Both the position numbers and the translations under genes were made by a program. Below, in pieces: positions 24,001 through 36,096 of a DNA stretch of 64,000 bases. Below the pieces are notes generated by a model. It saw only the letters and a program-made list of their open reading frames with translations. It ran no database searches and was not told the origin of the DNA. Origin of the DNA: Isoetes taiwanensis (lineage: Eukaryota > Streptophyta > Lycopodiopsida > Isoetales > Isoetaceae); assembly GCA_021234155.1 (NCBI GenBank), contig JAJEKV010000011.1, forward strand, positions 19,112,677-19,176,676, in the 5' to 3' direction. Each line of letters opens with the position of its first letter. The first letter of the stretch is position 1.

Positions 24001-27000
24001 ATCTAAATCACGATCTTGCTCTTCCATCTGATGCTGATGTTCCTATTTCATCGTAACTTCTAGTAGAGAAGTTTGCACTCACTGTGAATCCAGTGCCTCT
24101 GGAGTTTGCACCGAGGTGAGGACTAACTGCAAGAGCTGTGTCTATCTCGAAATAGACACCGTCATAGATGTGCATGTAATATAGGGGGCAAATGTTGGGT
24201 TTGAGTATCCAAAGCATGAATAAGATCATGATAATGTTATATATCAAGCTATATTCTTGGAGTACCTCAAAATGCCCATTCTCTTCCAAGCTCTATATTG
24301 GAAAATGTACCTCCGACAATGGTTGTTGAAGACTAAATATGCTTGCACTATTAGAACTGCTATTGTTGTCCAATAGTAGTCATTGAAGACCAAATAGTTT
24401 AAATGGAAAAACACCAACTACAATCTAGGTGCCACTCTGAAGCTAGGTTCTGGAATAAGCTTTTATCATACAAGACATATCTTCCATCCAAAAGCTCGCA
24501 AGGCGTTTAAAAGAAAGCACGGAAGAGAGGCCCCGATGAAAACCCTGCAATAAGTAGTGATATCCCAAGTGAATTAGCAACCCAAAAATGCATGCAATGC
24601 ATGGCTGCTCGACTTTTATGAGAATCCTGATCCAATATATAGTTGGATTGATAGCATTTTCATGCTTCAGCTTGCAAGATACAACAACATCCCAACAACT
24701 AGAGAACTTCCAGTTTACAATTAACTAGATCCAAGGCGAAGGCCCAAGGATTATCCCACATGCAAGACAAATAAAACTAAGCTAACTAGCTAGGCAGGCA
24801 GGCAGGCAGGCAGACAGACAGACATAATATTAACATCTACGGATAAGAAATGCTAAGAAATGTCAACTTATGCGGGAAGCATCCCCTTTCCTGCATGAGC
24901 TCAAAGATAAGAGTCAAGGGTATTGCTGATGGATGGGAAAGTGGCGATGAGAAGGCAATGAAAAACCCATCAAATAAGTAGCAATTTCTCGAATAAATAG
25001 TGGCCCAAAAATGCATGTAATGATGCATGCATTGCATGGATGGCTCGCCTTGCATGACTTGAACTGGTAGCATTTTCTAAATAGATATTTTTATGGGGTG
25101 ATAATGAGAAGACAAGTAAATTCTATTTTATAACATGATGTTTTATTTTAGAGAAAGGGGAACTTACGCTGTCAAAGTTTTCCATAAGCTTTTGGTTTAC
25201 TGGACATGTTGTTGGTGTGTAGGTTGGAGATGCCCCATAAGGATCACATATTTGTGGCATTGATGTGCCCGCATCACTATTTCCAGTTGAAATCGCTGTA
25301 TTTGTTTGATTTATCAATTTTTTAATTCCTGATATACCTGCGTTGATGATTGAGGTTGCATTTGATTGGCACGGCACAAAATTTGCAAGGCTTGAATTTG
25401 TATGGTTTGTAGTATACTCTTTCAATGCACCACATGAGTCATTGACAACACTAGATTATTGGATAACATTTGTTAGTCTCATATCTCATATCGCAAGAAT
25501 GGATGTAACTCCCCCCTTTTTTTTTATGTTTTTAAGATGTTAGTGTTTGAGTGCTTTATATATTATATAAAATATAAGGAGCTCAATTTATGGAGGTTAT
25601 AAACCTGTGTAAAAGTTTAAAAACTAGTTTTAAAGCATGAGGTAGTTAACTCTATAATATCCTCTATAACATAGTATTTTATATCAATAAGACATTGGCC
25701 CTTTGGGGTTGCATTTTTTTCAGATAAAGAAGATATTTTTAGGTCATAGGTCAATTTTGATTTATTTATTTATTTACTTACTTATATATTATGATATATA
25801 GTTTTTTTTTTCTTTTTTTTCTTTTTTTTTTTTTTTGGGGAGGGATGTGTGTATATACTTGGACATGGTATAATCGATTCCTCCAAGAAGCCATGCAAAT
25901 ATAATCAAAATTGCAACTACGCAAAAGAGGCTGCAAAAGACCTATGCAAGAGTCAATAGCAATATTGAAAATTGATATGTATAAAATTGTCAATCTTTAA
26001 ATTAAAATTTTCTTCGGTCTTGAAATATTTTCAACATGGACCATAGAAAGATATATATTTGGGGGCATCACAACTCATTCGTCCAAAGAACCAGCTCATT
26101 AAAATACTTCTCTCTTCTTTGTATTGTTATGAACAATAAGTAGTAAGTTAAAGCAATTCTGCGAAATGAGATTTCCCTTTCCTTCTACAATTGATTAATG
26201 AAATCTTTTTATTTTTCTCTCTTTTGTGGTTGTACATTCATATACATTTAGGTTTTGAGGGAGGGGAGATATTTTAAATGCTGCTAAGATATTGAAGTCT
26301 ATTCTTAACATTCTTAATAACCTTGATAGTGATTCTTTGAGAATTGAATTGAATTGATTTTTATCATATGAGGAGGCCACCCTGTTATTGTGCTGTCGGA
26401 TGGGCATATTTGCCCTTTATTCCAAGATCTGTGGGGTATGCATGTACAAGTTTATATACACTGTATATTAAAGTTTGTAAAATACTATAAGGTTTGAGAG
26501 AATGTACTTAATGGTGTTAATTTTGTACATGTATTGTAAATATATTTTTGGGGCTCTTGCTGCCCTACATAACCCCCGTGTGAATATGCACCCAAACCAA
26601 AGGGGATTTAAGGGGGATTTTAATTTAAATGTGTTGGATCGAACTGCTTCGAAAACACTGCAAAAAACTCTGCAGAAGGACCACCCGGGTGGAACAGAGG
26701 GAAGAATTAAAACCTGAGGGATTCACATTGTTTTTTTGCAGAATCTGTCTCACACAAATGGGCCGCCATAGCCAGATCTGCTGAACTTTCTTGCTGTAAA
26801 CCCTCCGGAACCTCTATCTTGTGTTTTTTCTAATATTTAGCAACACCACAGTTACAATCGGCCCTGAGATCGCCCTATTCCATCGGCTATGCATGACTCC
26901 AAGTAAGCAGCTGCCATCATTGATTCGACAAACCCTAACCGTGCCCTAATTCCGGCTGTCTCGAATCTCATGAGAAAAGGGCTTTTATTATAAGCCCTTG

Positions 27001-30000
27001 GATCTTTTTGAATTAAAAGAGAGCTTTCTTTGTAAGCTCTCTGATCTTAACCATTGAGGAGGATGAAACAAAAATTGCACAAATTGCATGCAAAAACTTG
27101 GTGCACTCTAGATGTACTGATTAGTATGCCTCGTGCAATACGCCCATGAAATCATATGAAAACCATGCCAAAAAGCGTATAAAATCACAAAAAAAATCCC
27201 ATGTTATAATGCTAGATATTCTAAATGAGATGCACCATGAACTACCACAGTCGTAAGTGCTTGACATGCTTTTTAAAGCAGATCAAGCCACCCATGGAGC
27301 AACAAGAGCCATCCGATCAAAATTTCTGCCCCAATTCTAGACACGTTTTTGTCTGGATTGACCACTATCTCTTCCGATTAACCAACTGGATGGATGTCCA
27401 GATTAATCATCACCCTAACTAATACTGGATGCCCGAATTAACCACCCACTTATATCCAAATTAATCATATCCCGGATGATATATACGAAGTTCCTTCTTT
27501 AGCAAGACTTGCATTTTTGGAGGTAGAAGGATTGTTGCAATTCTCTCCTATGCATGTGGTCTGCCACCTCATCTTAAATTGATTCGTGGCATTGGATCTC
27601 CTAAATTTTGCATATACTGATTCATATATTGATTCACGTCATGGAATCACGAAAATTTTGCAAAAGGGTCAGTAAAATTAGGAACCCACGGAAATTTTCC
27701 TTTATTTCCTCCTAATCGCTGTCGACTATAGAAGAGGCTCTCCTGCATCCTGCATCGGCCATATGTGAGGCCATCTAGCTTGATTATTTCTTCAAAGATT
27801 TTAAAAACCACAGGAAGAAAGCAATAGGCAGATCATGAAATCTAAAGCAATGAAGAATACGGTTTAGTAAAATGTTTTTACTATAATCTGTTAGTAGTTT
27901 TGGTGAGGAGGAGGAGGAGGAGGAGGAGGGGGGGGGGGGAGGAGGAGGGGGGAGGAAGAGGAGGAGGCAAAATGCCCTCTAGGTCTATATTTTCCATAAG
28001 AATGCACGTGTACACTAGTTCAGAGGATCTGAGCACCCATTAACATGGCATGATCTCCCATTCATACATTGATAGTCCACAAAGCTATAAGCATTTTATT
28101 TGCAACTGCCAAGTAAAAATTGATGGTTTCTCAGATGGAAGCACTAGGGAGCTTGCGATAGTTTTTTTTATCTATTAGCAACATTTAACATAGAAAGTTA
28201 GAAGCTTTAGATGATGATAAATATATGTTGAACTTCAAGATCTTGGTAGGAGATAATTGTGTTAGAGATATAACAACCCTTCGTGAGCTTTTCATAGGTC
28301 CAAGTTGGGGAGCTATAGTTATGAAGGGGTTAAATCCCTGTGAGAACCCATAATCACAAACAAATGGGGCCATTTATTTGTCGTAATGGGCAAGCACAAG
28401 AGTCTGGCCCCTTTGATCGAGCAGGTTTGAGATTATTTTTCCTTTGGTTTTTGGAATCCAGTGGTCACAAATGTTTTAAGCACGCAACCAGATTTGGAAC
28501 AAAGGTTTTAGGCAGTGATCTCGCTACTACACTGCCTTGCAAAGATGTAGGTGAGATTTCAAGGCACAATTTACATCGACAAAAAGAAGAGTGAGGAATG
28601 CAAAACGCCCTCTAGGTCTATTTTTTCCATAAGAATGCACATGTACACTAGTTCAGAGGATCTGAGCACCCATTAACATGGCATGATCTCTCATTCATAC
28701 ATTGATAGTCCACAAAACTATAAGCATTTTATTTGCAACTGCCAAGTAAAAGATGATGGTTTCTCAGATGGAAGCACTAGGGAGCTCGCGATAGTTTTTT
28801 ATCTATTAGGAACATTTAACATAGAAAGTTAGAAGCTTTAGATGATGATAAATATATGTTGAACTTCAAGATCTTGGTAGGAGATAATTGTGTTAGAGAT
28901 ATAACAACCCTTCGTGAGCTTTTCATGGGTCCAAGTTGGGGAGCTACAGTTATGAAGGGGTTAAACCCCTGTGAGAACCCATAATCACAAACAAATGGGC
29001 CCATTTATTTGTCATAATGAGCGGGCACAAGAGTCTGACCCCTTAATCGAGCAGGTTTGAGACTATTTTTCCTTTGGTTTTTTGAATCCAGTCCTTCCTA
29101 TTCTTGTTGCATTCTACAAGTGTTCTAAGCACGCAACCAAATTTGGAACAAAAAATTTAGGCAGTGATCTCGCTATTAGACTGCCTTGCAAAGATGTAGG
29201 CGAGATTTCAAGGCACAATTTACATCGACAAGATATTTTCAAACATGTTTATATATCAGGTAGCATAAATTTGGCTAATAACATGTTTTTTTCAAGCAGC
29301 TTTGGATGACAGAGGCAGGTTTCTAGTGCAGATCCATATTTTGTAAATAACTCAAGTCGGTAGATCCATGATTACTATACTCATTCGCCAAGAACAAACA
29401 GGTGGGAAAAAAAGTTTAGGGCAAGTTTCAACTTATGCTTTGTGGCAAGTTTTACCTAGGCTTTGTCGATATACAAGTTGCACAGTTGATTAACAAGATG
29501 CAAATGGTTTATCATGATAAGTAGGCCAAGCATCACCTGTCACAACTAATCACCATTCTGGATCCAACAGCGAAGATTTGCCAATTAATGAATCATATGT
29601 TTGTTGGAACGTGACAAAAAGATGACTGATAGTTTAAGAGGATGAGATTTTGTTGTAGCTTTTAGTAGTTGTTCCTCACTTCAAGGAACTTATGTATTTG
29701 TATTCAGCTTGATAATAAACAAAGGGTTGGTTGCTTCTTTGATACTAGCGCTTCCCAATTCTCATTTTACAATAATGTGGATGGCTTTTAAGACCAAGAG
29801 CTTTAGAAAGTGAAGATGGAGGTCGACATTTTGTATGGCCTTGAACGGTCGCTCATGATTGTAACATGAGAAAACTCAGGAACTGTTTGAGATATCATTA
29901 TTTGGTGTGTTACGTGGTGGGTGCTCACTAGGGATCACCAAGGATACAGTAGGGAGGTCTTGGATGCTTGTAACAAAGCAAGCTAGAAGAACCAAAAAAG

Positions 30001-33000
30001 ATCCCATGTAATGGTAGTAAGGAAGCCAGAAGAACCATTGGTGGATTCTAACGGTGGTTGGCAAGTCCGCAAGCACGATCCAAGAAGAAGATATTGAAAG
30101 CAAGGAAGTCAGAAGAACTGTTGGCGAATCGTAACTGTGGATGGCAAGTCTGCAAGTGCGGTGTCAAGAAGAGGATATTGGAAGCAATGCAGCTAGAAGA
30201 ACAATTAGTGGATTTTGATGGTGGATGCCTAGTTTGAAAGCACGATCCCATGAAGAGGATAAGGCAACAAGGAAGCCAGAAAAACTACTTATGGATTCTG
30301 ACAGTAGATGGCAAGTCTGCAAACATGTGCAGGAGACTATAAGCAAAGGCTTCATGAGGTCATGGCAGCAAGAAAGCTAAAAAACTTGTTGGGGGATCCT
30401 AACAGTGGATGGCAAGTCTGCAAGCATGTGCCAAAGTCTATATATAGAGACATCATGAAGAACCAATCGCAGGAAGGAAATAAGAGGGATACAATTTGGA
30501 TTTTGAAAGCAAGTTTAGAGGCTAAGGTTTGAAGCGGCAAGGAGGCCAAGGTCAGAGGGTACTCGCAAGCCTTATTTTGAATTAGAGTGTTTAGCACCAT
30601 GTTTGAATTCGACTCCAACCCATGGCAAAGACATAGATGTGGGAATTTCTAACGAGAATATTGCCAGGAGGAGGAGGAGTATCAAAGACAATTCTGGTGA
30701 TGCAGGCAGTGCAAAGAGGATTGTTTCACTAGATGAAAAAAGAGGATTTGGCAAGAACCAAATAGATGTGAAGGACTGGAGTCTAGTCGAATTGTACTCT
30801 GATTCTTCAAGCTCCATGGATCAAGCCATGGATATGGATCAATTTGCGAGGAATTCAAGCTTGTGGAGATATAATAGCCCCTTCACACAGGTTGTGACAA
30901 CAATGCTCGTCTGTTTCTGCTGCTCAGGCATGTTCAATTTACTAAATGGAATGGGGGGAGGTCATCAAGTCGATCATTCTGGTAGTAATAATACAAGCAC
31001 GGCATTGTATATTGCTTTTGCAATTTTTGGAGTTCATGGAGGTGGGACCCACAATCTTCTTGGTCTTAGATTTACCCTAATCTTTGTTTGCTCTTTTCTA
31101 TGTTTTATATGCTGGTCATTCTTGTATTATAATCATCATAAGGATAGAACATAGTAGGCTTTTGTCATTTGTCATCACTGCTGGAGGGCTTTTAGGCATG
31201 GGAGCCGATCTTCTTTGTTTTGAAGGAGCTATTATGATGTCTTATCTGCCGGCATAAAGCAGAGGCAGGTATAGTTTCTCTTTTCTGGATTATTTTTGAC
31301 CTAGGGAATGTTTTAGGGTTCATGATTGTTATGGCATTTGGTATCATTTTGTCTCTGGACCTTGTCAAACCAAGAGCTGTGATCAAGTTGATGGCACTAG
31401 GGTTATAGATGTAGATCATATAGACTTTCTTGAGGAAGAATGGAAAATTTTGAAGTTAATTAAAGATCCAGCTATGATTTAGTTTGTAATATCGTGCATT
31501 ACAAGCATTTTTTTTTCTACACGTATCAGTTCAGTAATGTAAATGGGCAGAAGTGGAGTTCATTTTAAATTGGTTGAGGGCGAGTGTGTCACAAAGTCTC
31601 TTTCATAGAAATTGTTCAAAATTCGTGTTGGTAGATGCAAAAAGTTTTCTTCTTGAATTCTAATTCTAGCTTCTTCTTGTAGTGCTCTTCTTCAGAGGAG
31701 TGTTGGAATGTGACAAAATGCTATTTCCTAACAATCAAGCCCTTATTTTTTCATAGACAAATCACTGCTAGTTATTATTATTATTTTATTATTATATTAT
31801 TATTATTATTTTCTTTAGAATTGGAATTTGGATATATGAGGGCTTAGGATTTCTTATGCATATATGGTCTGTATTTTTTTAGGGCATCGCCCTTGTTATT
31901 TGGTTCTATCTAGGAATTTAAGGTGGCAGTTTTGTATGGCATGGCTTAATTCATGGGAGCCCAAAAATAAATTCTTATCCATCCAAAAATTTGTTGTTCC
32001 TCTTTGTGTGGTTTAACTAGTGCAACGGAGATATATAGCAATTTCAATTGAGAGCTTGGGCCTTTTGTGGATTTCCTTTTGCATGTTCTTTGGATTTAGA
32101 GTTGTTATGGGAAAAGCTGTTAGAGCGGCTGCAAAGAATGGAATGAAAAATATTCATCTAAAACATTCCTATGATGTGGAACAAATAGATTTCTTCAGTT
32201 GGTACTTGAAAAGTTCGTGTTTGTAGGTGTTTTGCTAGAGCATAATGATGTTGCATACGTGAGGACATTGTGGCGTACATTCATATCCAAGTATATAATT
32301 TTCCCTTTATACCCAATGCCATTGCTAAGTTAGATTATTGAGGGCAGCCAACCATTAAGTATTTTGAATAATTTTGGATGTGCTTATGCACTTTTTTTCT
32401 ATATTTTATGTCTTGCTTAAAACCAATGCCTTAATAAGGATGTTTAGTACTCAAAGATGTACAAAAGACACTCACAATATTAACATGCAACGCCAAGCGT
32501 ACATACTGCTCACTGCAATATCCAATTAATTGAAAAGGTTAAAAATAAAAGGTTCTATGTTACAAAAGGGTGTGAGGGTGAAGTTAAACACTGACCAAGT
32601 CCAAGAAAGACAGAAACGAAAATCAAAGCTGTTAATATATTAAGCCCTAAGATTCTGCAAACTATCCAAGGGAATGTATTAGAGATCTCTCAATATAAGC
32701 TCACATTGCAAATAGTATATAAAAAGAAAAGAGTGTCACTCACACATATTTGATGACTCGTGCAACTAGCTTTTTCATTTTGTCTATCTGTGATGACATC
32801 TTTTTGGCAGTTGTATCGAAATTATTAAATTGTTGAACACTACTTGAAAAGCTAGGGTCATTTAGCAAGTCTTCTGCAATTATAATTAATTCACTTGTAT
32901 CCTCTGCTTGTCCCAAAACATAATCTGTGGAATTTAGTATATCATCAATTGCGAGATTGATTCTTTTTCCGGCTTTATCAGTTCCCCAGAAAATAAGGCT

Positions 33001-33961
33001 TGCAGCTATCCTTCAATATCAAACATAATATTTCAGTTTTACAAATGCACACAAGAATTAACTACTCGAACCATAAGATTGCATTTACATCTTCGAGGTT
33101 TTATTTTGGAAATGCAGTACATAGAGTTCATATTTTTTTAATGTTATACCATGGACAACATTCATTGGGAGATATGGCAATTATTTTTTGGACAACACTA
33201 ACATGATGAGTCTCCACTCATCCACTTCTCTACGTAATAACTAGTAAAAAAGATAAACAAACTTACAAGGCAGCTATAGAAAGAAAAATGATAATTATCC
33301 TTCGGATGTATGACGTTGTATTTTGATTCCCTGTTGTTGCATGTTTTCGACACCCGCACAAACAACAACACAATTGTGTGACACACACAACAAGTGCAGC
33401 AAGAAGACATAGGGCAGCAAGAGCATAACCCCATATTCCAACAAATCCAAGTGACTGTAGCCAAAGAAGAATGTCAATACATAATATTTTCCTTCTTTAC
33501 TTTTCCAAAATGTAATAAACATACTGCTTATAATAATGTTTCGAAATATTAAGGTAACATACAGCTAGGTACTCAATATTGGTAACATTGAATCCGCCAT
33601 CATATTCTTTGAAACCTTTAAGTGGATTTAGTCGAGGAATCCATCTTGATGCCTTGTTTATTTGGATTTGAACTTTGTTTTGTACAGTATCTAATTGGTT
33701 TTGGAAAGCTGGTGGAATGGCTACCTACATTATTTTGAAATCATTTATAAGTTTGGAAAATTACCTCTATATTACTAAAATTTAAGATATTACCTTCAAC
33801 TGTCGTTGTGGAATTTCAAACCCGTGTACAGAATTGTATATTGTCCGTGTAAGATAAGCTTCTTCATTTGTCTTCCCCTCTACTATAAAGGAGTTCCATA
33901 TACTAATAAAGCAAAGTAGTATACAAACCTCTGACAAACTAAGAAGCCTCAAATAGCCCAT
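21094..33961 (-). CDS. Five-pass membrane protein, prominin/tweety-like topology, multi-exon
   Basis: Exons (minus strand) are 33961-33794, 33724-33563, 33454-33267, 33010-32744, 32654-32592, 25930-25859, 25450-25168 and 21394-21094 (TGA). Phases agree across the first seven, giving 401 residues. The last exon needs two more bases, so a small exon of 3n+2 nt remains unfound. The start ATG precedes a hydrophobic signal peptide (residues 1-22). Then come a luminal segment, TM1 (115-136) followed by CCCLCGC, TM2 (163-181), a loop of about 80 residues, TM3 (263-282), TM4 (284-300), a Cys-containing loop with many N-x-S/T sites, and a C-terminal TM5. It resembles an uncharacterised plant membrane family (I recall Arabidopsis At2g12400 and At2g25270 as members). 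No enzyme motif is visible; a plasma-membrane role is inferred. Confidence 0.72.
23086..23500. repeat. Family 2 element inside intron
   Basis: A terminus (TTAAAAAACCTCATCCTTTT then GGGTTTTTGAAGAAAAACCC) is at 23086-23140. A segment at 23428-23480 matches 1538-1590. The two segments occur in the same relative proximity at both loci, so they probably belong to one element. Confidence 0.4.
24795..24825. repeat. GGCA/GACA microsatellite
   Basis: About four GGCA units are followed by GACA units, within an intron of the five-pass gene. Confidence 0.85.
26388..26640 (-). mobile_element. Long-TIR MITE, copy C (truncated), in intron
   Basis: The interior runs from GTCGGATGGGCATATTTGCC to GGGGCTCTTGCTGCCCTAC. 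It ends in a TIR reading GTGTGAATATGCACCCAAAC, then CAAAGGGGATTTAAGGGGG. Orientation is opposite to copy A. The other TIR is absent. Confidence 0.6.
27110..27490 (+). repeat. Dispersed repeat shared with 14973-15100 (inverted) and 44305-44510
   Basis: The left part matches 14973-15100 in reverse complement. The right part (GACATGCTTTTTAAAGCAGA, then CCCATGGAGCA, then ATCAAAATTTCTGCCC, ending CCCGGATGATATA) matches 44305-44510 in the same orientation, with repeated CCGGATTAACCAC-like words. Confidence 0.5.
27907..27966 (+). repeat. GGA/GAG purine-rich microsatellite
   Basis: A run of GAG units, interrupted by a stretch of about ten G, directly precedes the 633-bp tandem duplication. Confidence 0.85.
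27968..29230. repeat. Tandem duplication, two units of about 633 bp
   Basis: GCAAAATGCCCTCTAGGTCT at 27967 recurs as GCAAAACGCCCTCTAGGTCT at 28600. The homology extends through ACAATTTACATCGACAA at about 28580 and 29230. Most of the unit is near identical, with one divergent patch (28450-28475 against 29090-29120). A readable plus-strand stretch (RKLEALDDDKYMLNFKILVG) is present in both copies, but I cannot name it. It lies in the 6.7-kb intron. Confidence 0.85.
30020..30440 (+). repeat. Degenerate 83-102 bp tandem repeat
   Basis: GGATGGCAAGTCTGCAAG or close variants occur near 30055, 30137, 30220, 30305 and 30407. Each is preceded by GAAGCCAGAAGAAC-like sequence and a GGATTCTAAC-like word. 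It lies immediately upstream of the UNC93-like pseudogene. Confidence 0.65.
30603..31600 (+). pseudogene. Processed UNC93-like transporter pseudogene
   Basis: The frame 30603-31154 contains RYNSPFTQVV, then GMFNLLNGMGGGHQVD, NNTSTALYIAFAIFG and GGGTHNLLGLRFTL. These match the N-terminal membrane segments of plant UNC93-like major-facilitator proteins. After a TAG the homology continues in shifted frames: AGGLLGMGADLL, GAIMMSYLPA, KLIKDPAMI and YTYQFSNVNG. Segments that are far apart in the protein lie next to each other without introns, so it looks retroprocessed. It lies antisense within the 6.7-kb intron of the five-pass gene. Confidence 0.75.
31766..31812. repeat. ATT microsatellite
   Basis: A run of TTA/ATT trinucleotides with few interruptions, in the intron. 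Confidence 0.8.
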
Positions 33962-35248
33962 TGTTATTTAACTTCAGATCTACATGTTAGCTCTCAAATC
34001 CATATATGCCTCCTTTCCTTTTCTGCAAATTTGATTTTGATTACATGTTTCAGACAATAATGCTGTGGACATGCCATATTCAATATCTTATTATGTATGC
34101 TAGTTTAATATGAAATAGGATGGGGCCAATTAAATAGTTCATGGACGACATCTAGTGAGAATATTAAGTATAAGAAGGGCGCAGAGGAGGGTTTCAATTT
34201 GCAAAAGCTAGTCCATATATATAGAAACCTACATGCTAAAGTCTACAAAGACTTTCACAAAAAGGCGAGATATGAGCTCAAATGAACTCTATCTTCACTA
34301 TGTTGCACCATCCATAAGAAGCACCTGCATATAGGAACATGACTATAAAGTATTTAGGGAAGATTGATGTGTGGTCCCCCTCAACGTCCTTTAGTGCAAT
34401 ATCACCCTCGAATAAATTTCATTAATTTTTCTTTGAGCATATTCACATTTCATGACTATATTCACTAGTTGTGAAAAAAAAAGTTTTCAAACTTTCTCAA
34501 AGGCACAGGGCTCTCACTATTTTGAAAGTTGTGCATTTGATCCTGATATCGAAATGTAGAGAAACTAATCCCAATGTAGTGCCAAATTTATTCAAACACG
34601 GTTGTGGTGCAACAATAGGAAGCGACAACACATTATTATGATCCTTCCAACCAGAGGTAGATATAGACAATGTAAATGCTTCTAATCAAAAATCTCATTG
34701 TAGAAGCATTATGTCCAATTGCAAAACTAGCGCATTGAAAAATTTGCCTTCTAGAATGATGTTCCATGAGAGGCAGAAGAGGCACCCTAAGCAATTAAAA
34801 TGTGGGATCTTCCTTTGCCAACTACAACAACGAAAACCAACACCATAAATATCGGACATGGGCATGTTTAAGCCAACCCTAAATCACCAAAGATCTGCTT
34901 GTGTCCACAAAAACGCCCGTGTATTTTTTTTTGAGATGTGGCTATAACATGTCAAAGAACACAGATATACCACGAATATACCCGTGGTTTAAACATGACG
35001 CCGTTCGATACATACAATGCTAGCAAAGAAATCACGCAAGTGACTTTTATACTTTAAATTGCCTTCCTCTTCTACTAAGAAATAAAAAGGCCATCCGCAT
35101 TGATTTTGCATCTATCGAGGTTTAAAATATTGTGTATAGCCCTTGCAATACACAATATTTTAAACCTGGAATAAATATCTACGAGAAAACATGGCAGCTA
35201 TATATATATCCATCCATAACCCTTGCAATCATAGTTACAGGGAATAAG
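33962..35248. other. Upstream region of the five-pass gene
   Basis: This stretch should hold the promoter and 5' untranslated region of the minus-strand gene starting at 33961. I see no clear gene and no unambiguous TATA element. A TTTAAAATATTGTGTAT-like word occurs at 35120 and inverted near 35150, forming a short hairpin. Confidence 0.4.
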
Positions 35249-35610
35249 GCCCTTTTTCTATACTAATCGCAAAATATGACTGTTATATACAATATACCAC
35301 ACCATTTGGAGTCTTGTGACTCCATAGTATACCACACCATTTGGAGTCTTGTGACTCCAGGGCTAAAAATGGGACGCACAAATTTAAACTTGCTTTTCCA
35401 CTGCGTGGTAGTCATAAAATATGACACCACTAAAATACTAATGGAAAACCATGAAAAAGTATTTTTAGTTATATGTCTTATTTTACGACGAGGAAATCCC
35501 GTGGAATAAAATAAGACTCCATATACATTAAAAATGATATCCAAACCTATTCCGAACCTAAATAAGAAATGACTTATTTTCATAATGGAAAAGTGATTTT
35601 TTTTTAAGGG
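35249..35610. repeat. Diverged relative of adjacent MITE with 37-bp tandem repeat
   Basis: TATACCACACCATTTGGAGT, then CTTGTGACTCCA, occurs twice at 35291 and 35328. The rest (GTCATAAAATATGACACCAC, GGAAATCCCGTGGAATAAAA) is a diverged version of 35740-36050. The ends CCCTTTTTCTATACT and AAGTGATTTTTTTTTAAGGG may be decayed TIRs. Confidence 0.5.
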
Positions 35611-35684
35611 CAATAAGTGGCCAAGCGTCATTTGATAAAATATGTGACTTCTAGAAATAAGACTACCGTGGGAAAAGGGCCTAA

Positions 35685-36093
35685 GGGTGATTTTCTACTG
35701 TAGTCATAAAATAAGACTGTCACATTAAGATATGACACCCTTTATGACTCCAAATCAAAAAATAGGACACATAAAATTAAAGTTGTTTTTCCACTATAAG
35801 GTGTCATAAAATAAAACACCATCAAAATTCTAGTGGAAAACCCAAAAAAAATAAGACATGTCTTATTTTAATGATATTTTTAATATATGTGACACTGTCT
35901 TATTTTATACCAGGGGAAATCCCCCGGTATAAAATAAGACTCCATTCCCCTTAAAAGGAGGAACCGAACCTATCCAAACCTAAATGGGACGTGTCTTATT
36001 TTTAAAAGTAGAAAATCATTTCTTTCTTATTTGCTTATGTGGCCCAATAGAAAAGCCTAAAATATGAGACACCACTCTAGTGGAAAATCACCC
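35685..36093. mobile_element. PIF/Harbinger (Tourist)-type MITE, 409 bp
   Basis: The left TIR GGGTGATTTTCTACT (from 35685) and the right TIR AGTGGAAAATCACCC (to 36093) are inverted with one mismatch. TAA flanks both sides (35682-35684 and 36094-36096), the 3-bp target duplication typical of PIF/Harbinger elements. There is no transposase frame. Confidence 0.8.
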
Positions 36094-36096
36094 TAA

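Noticed and set aside
24008-24289. A 93-codon minus-strand frame within an intron of the five-pass gene
   Set aside because: Some stretches look protein-like, but I found no family, no matching splice phase and no neighbouring exons. It could not be used as the missing exon.
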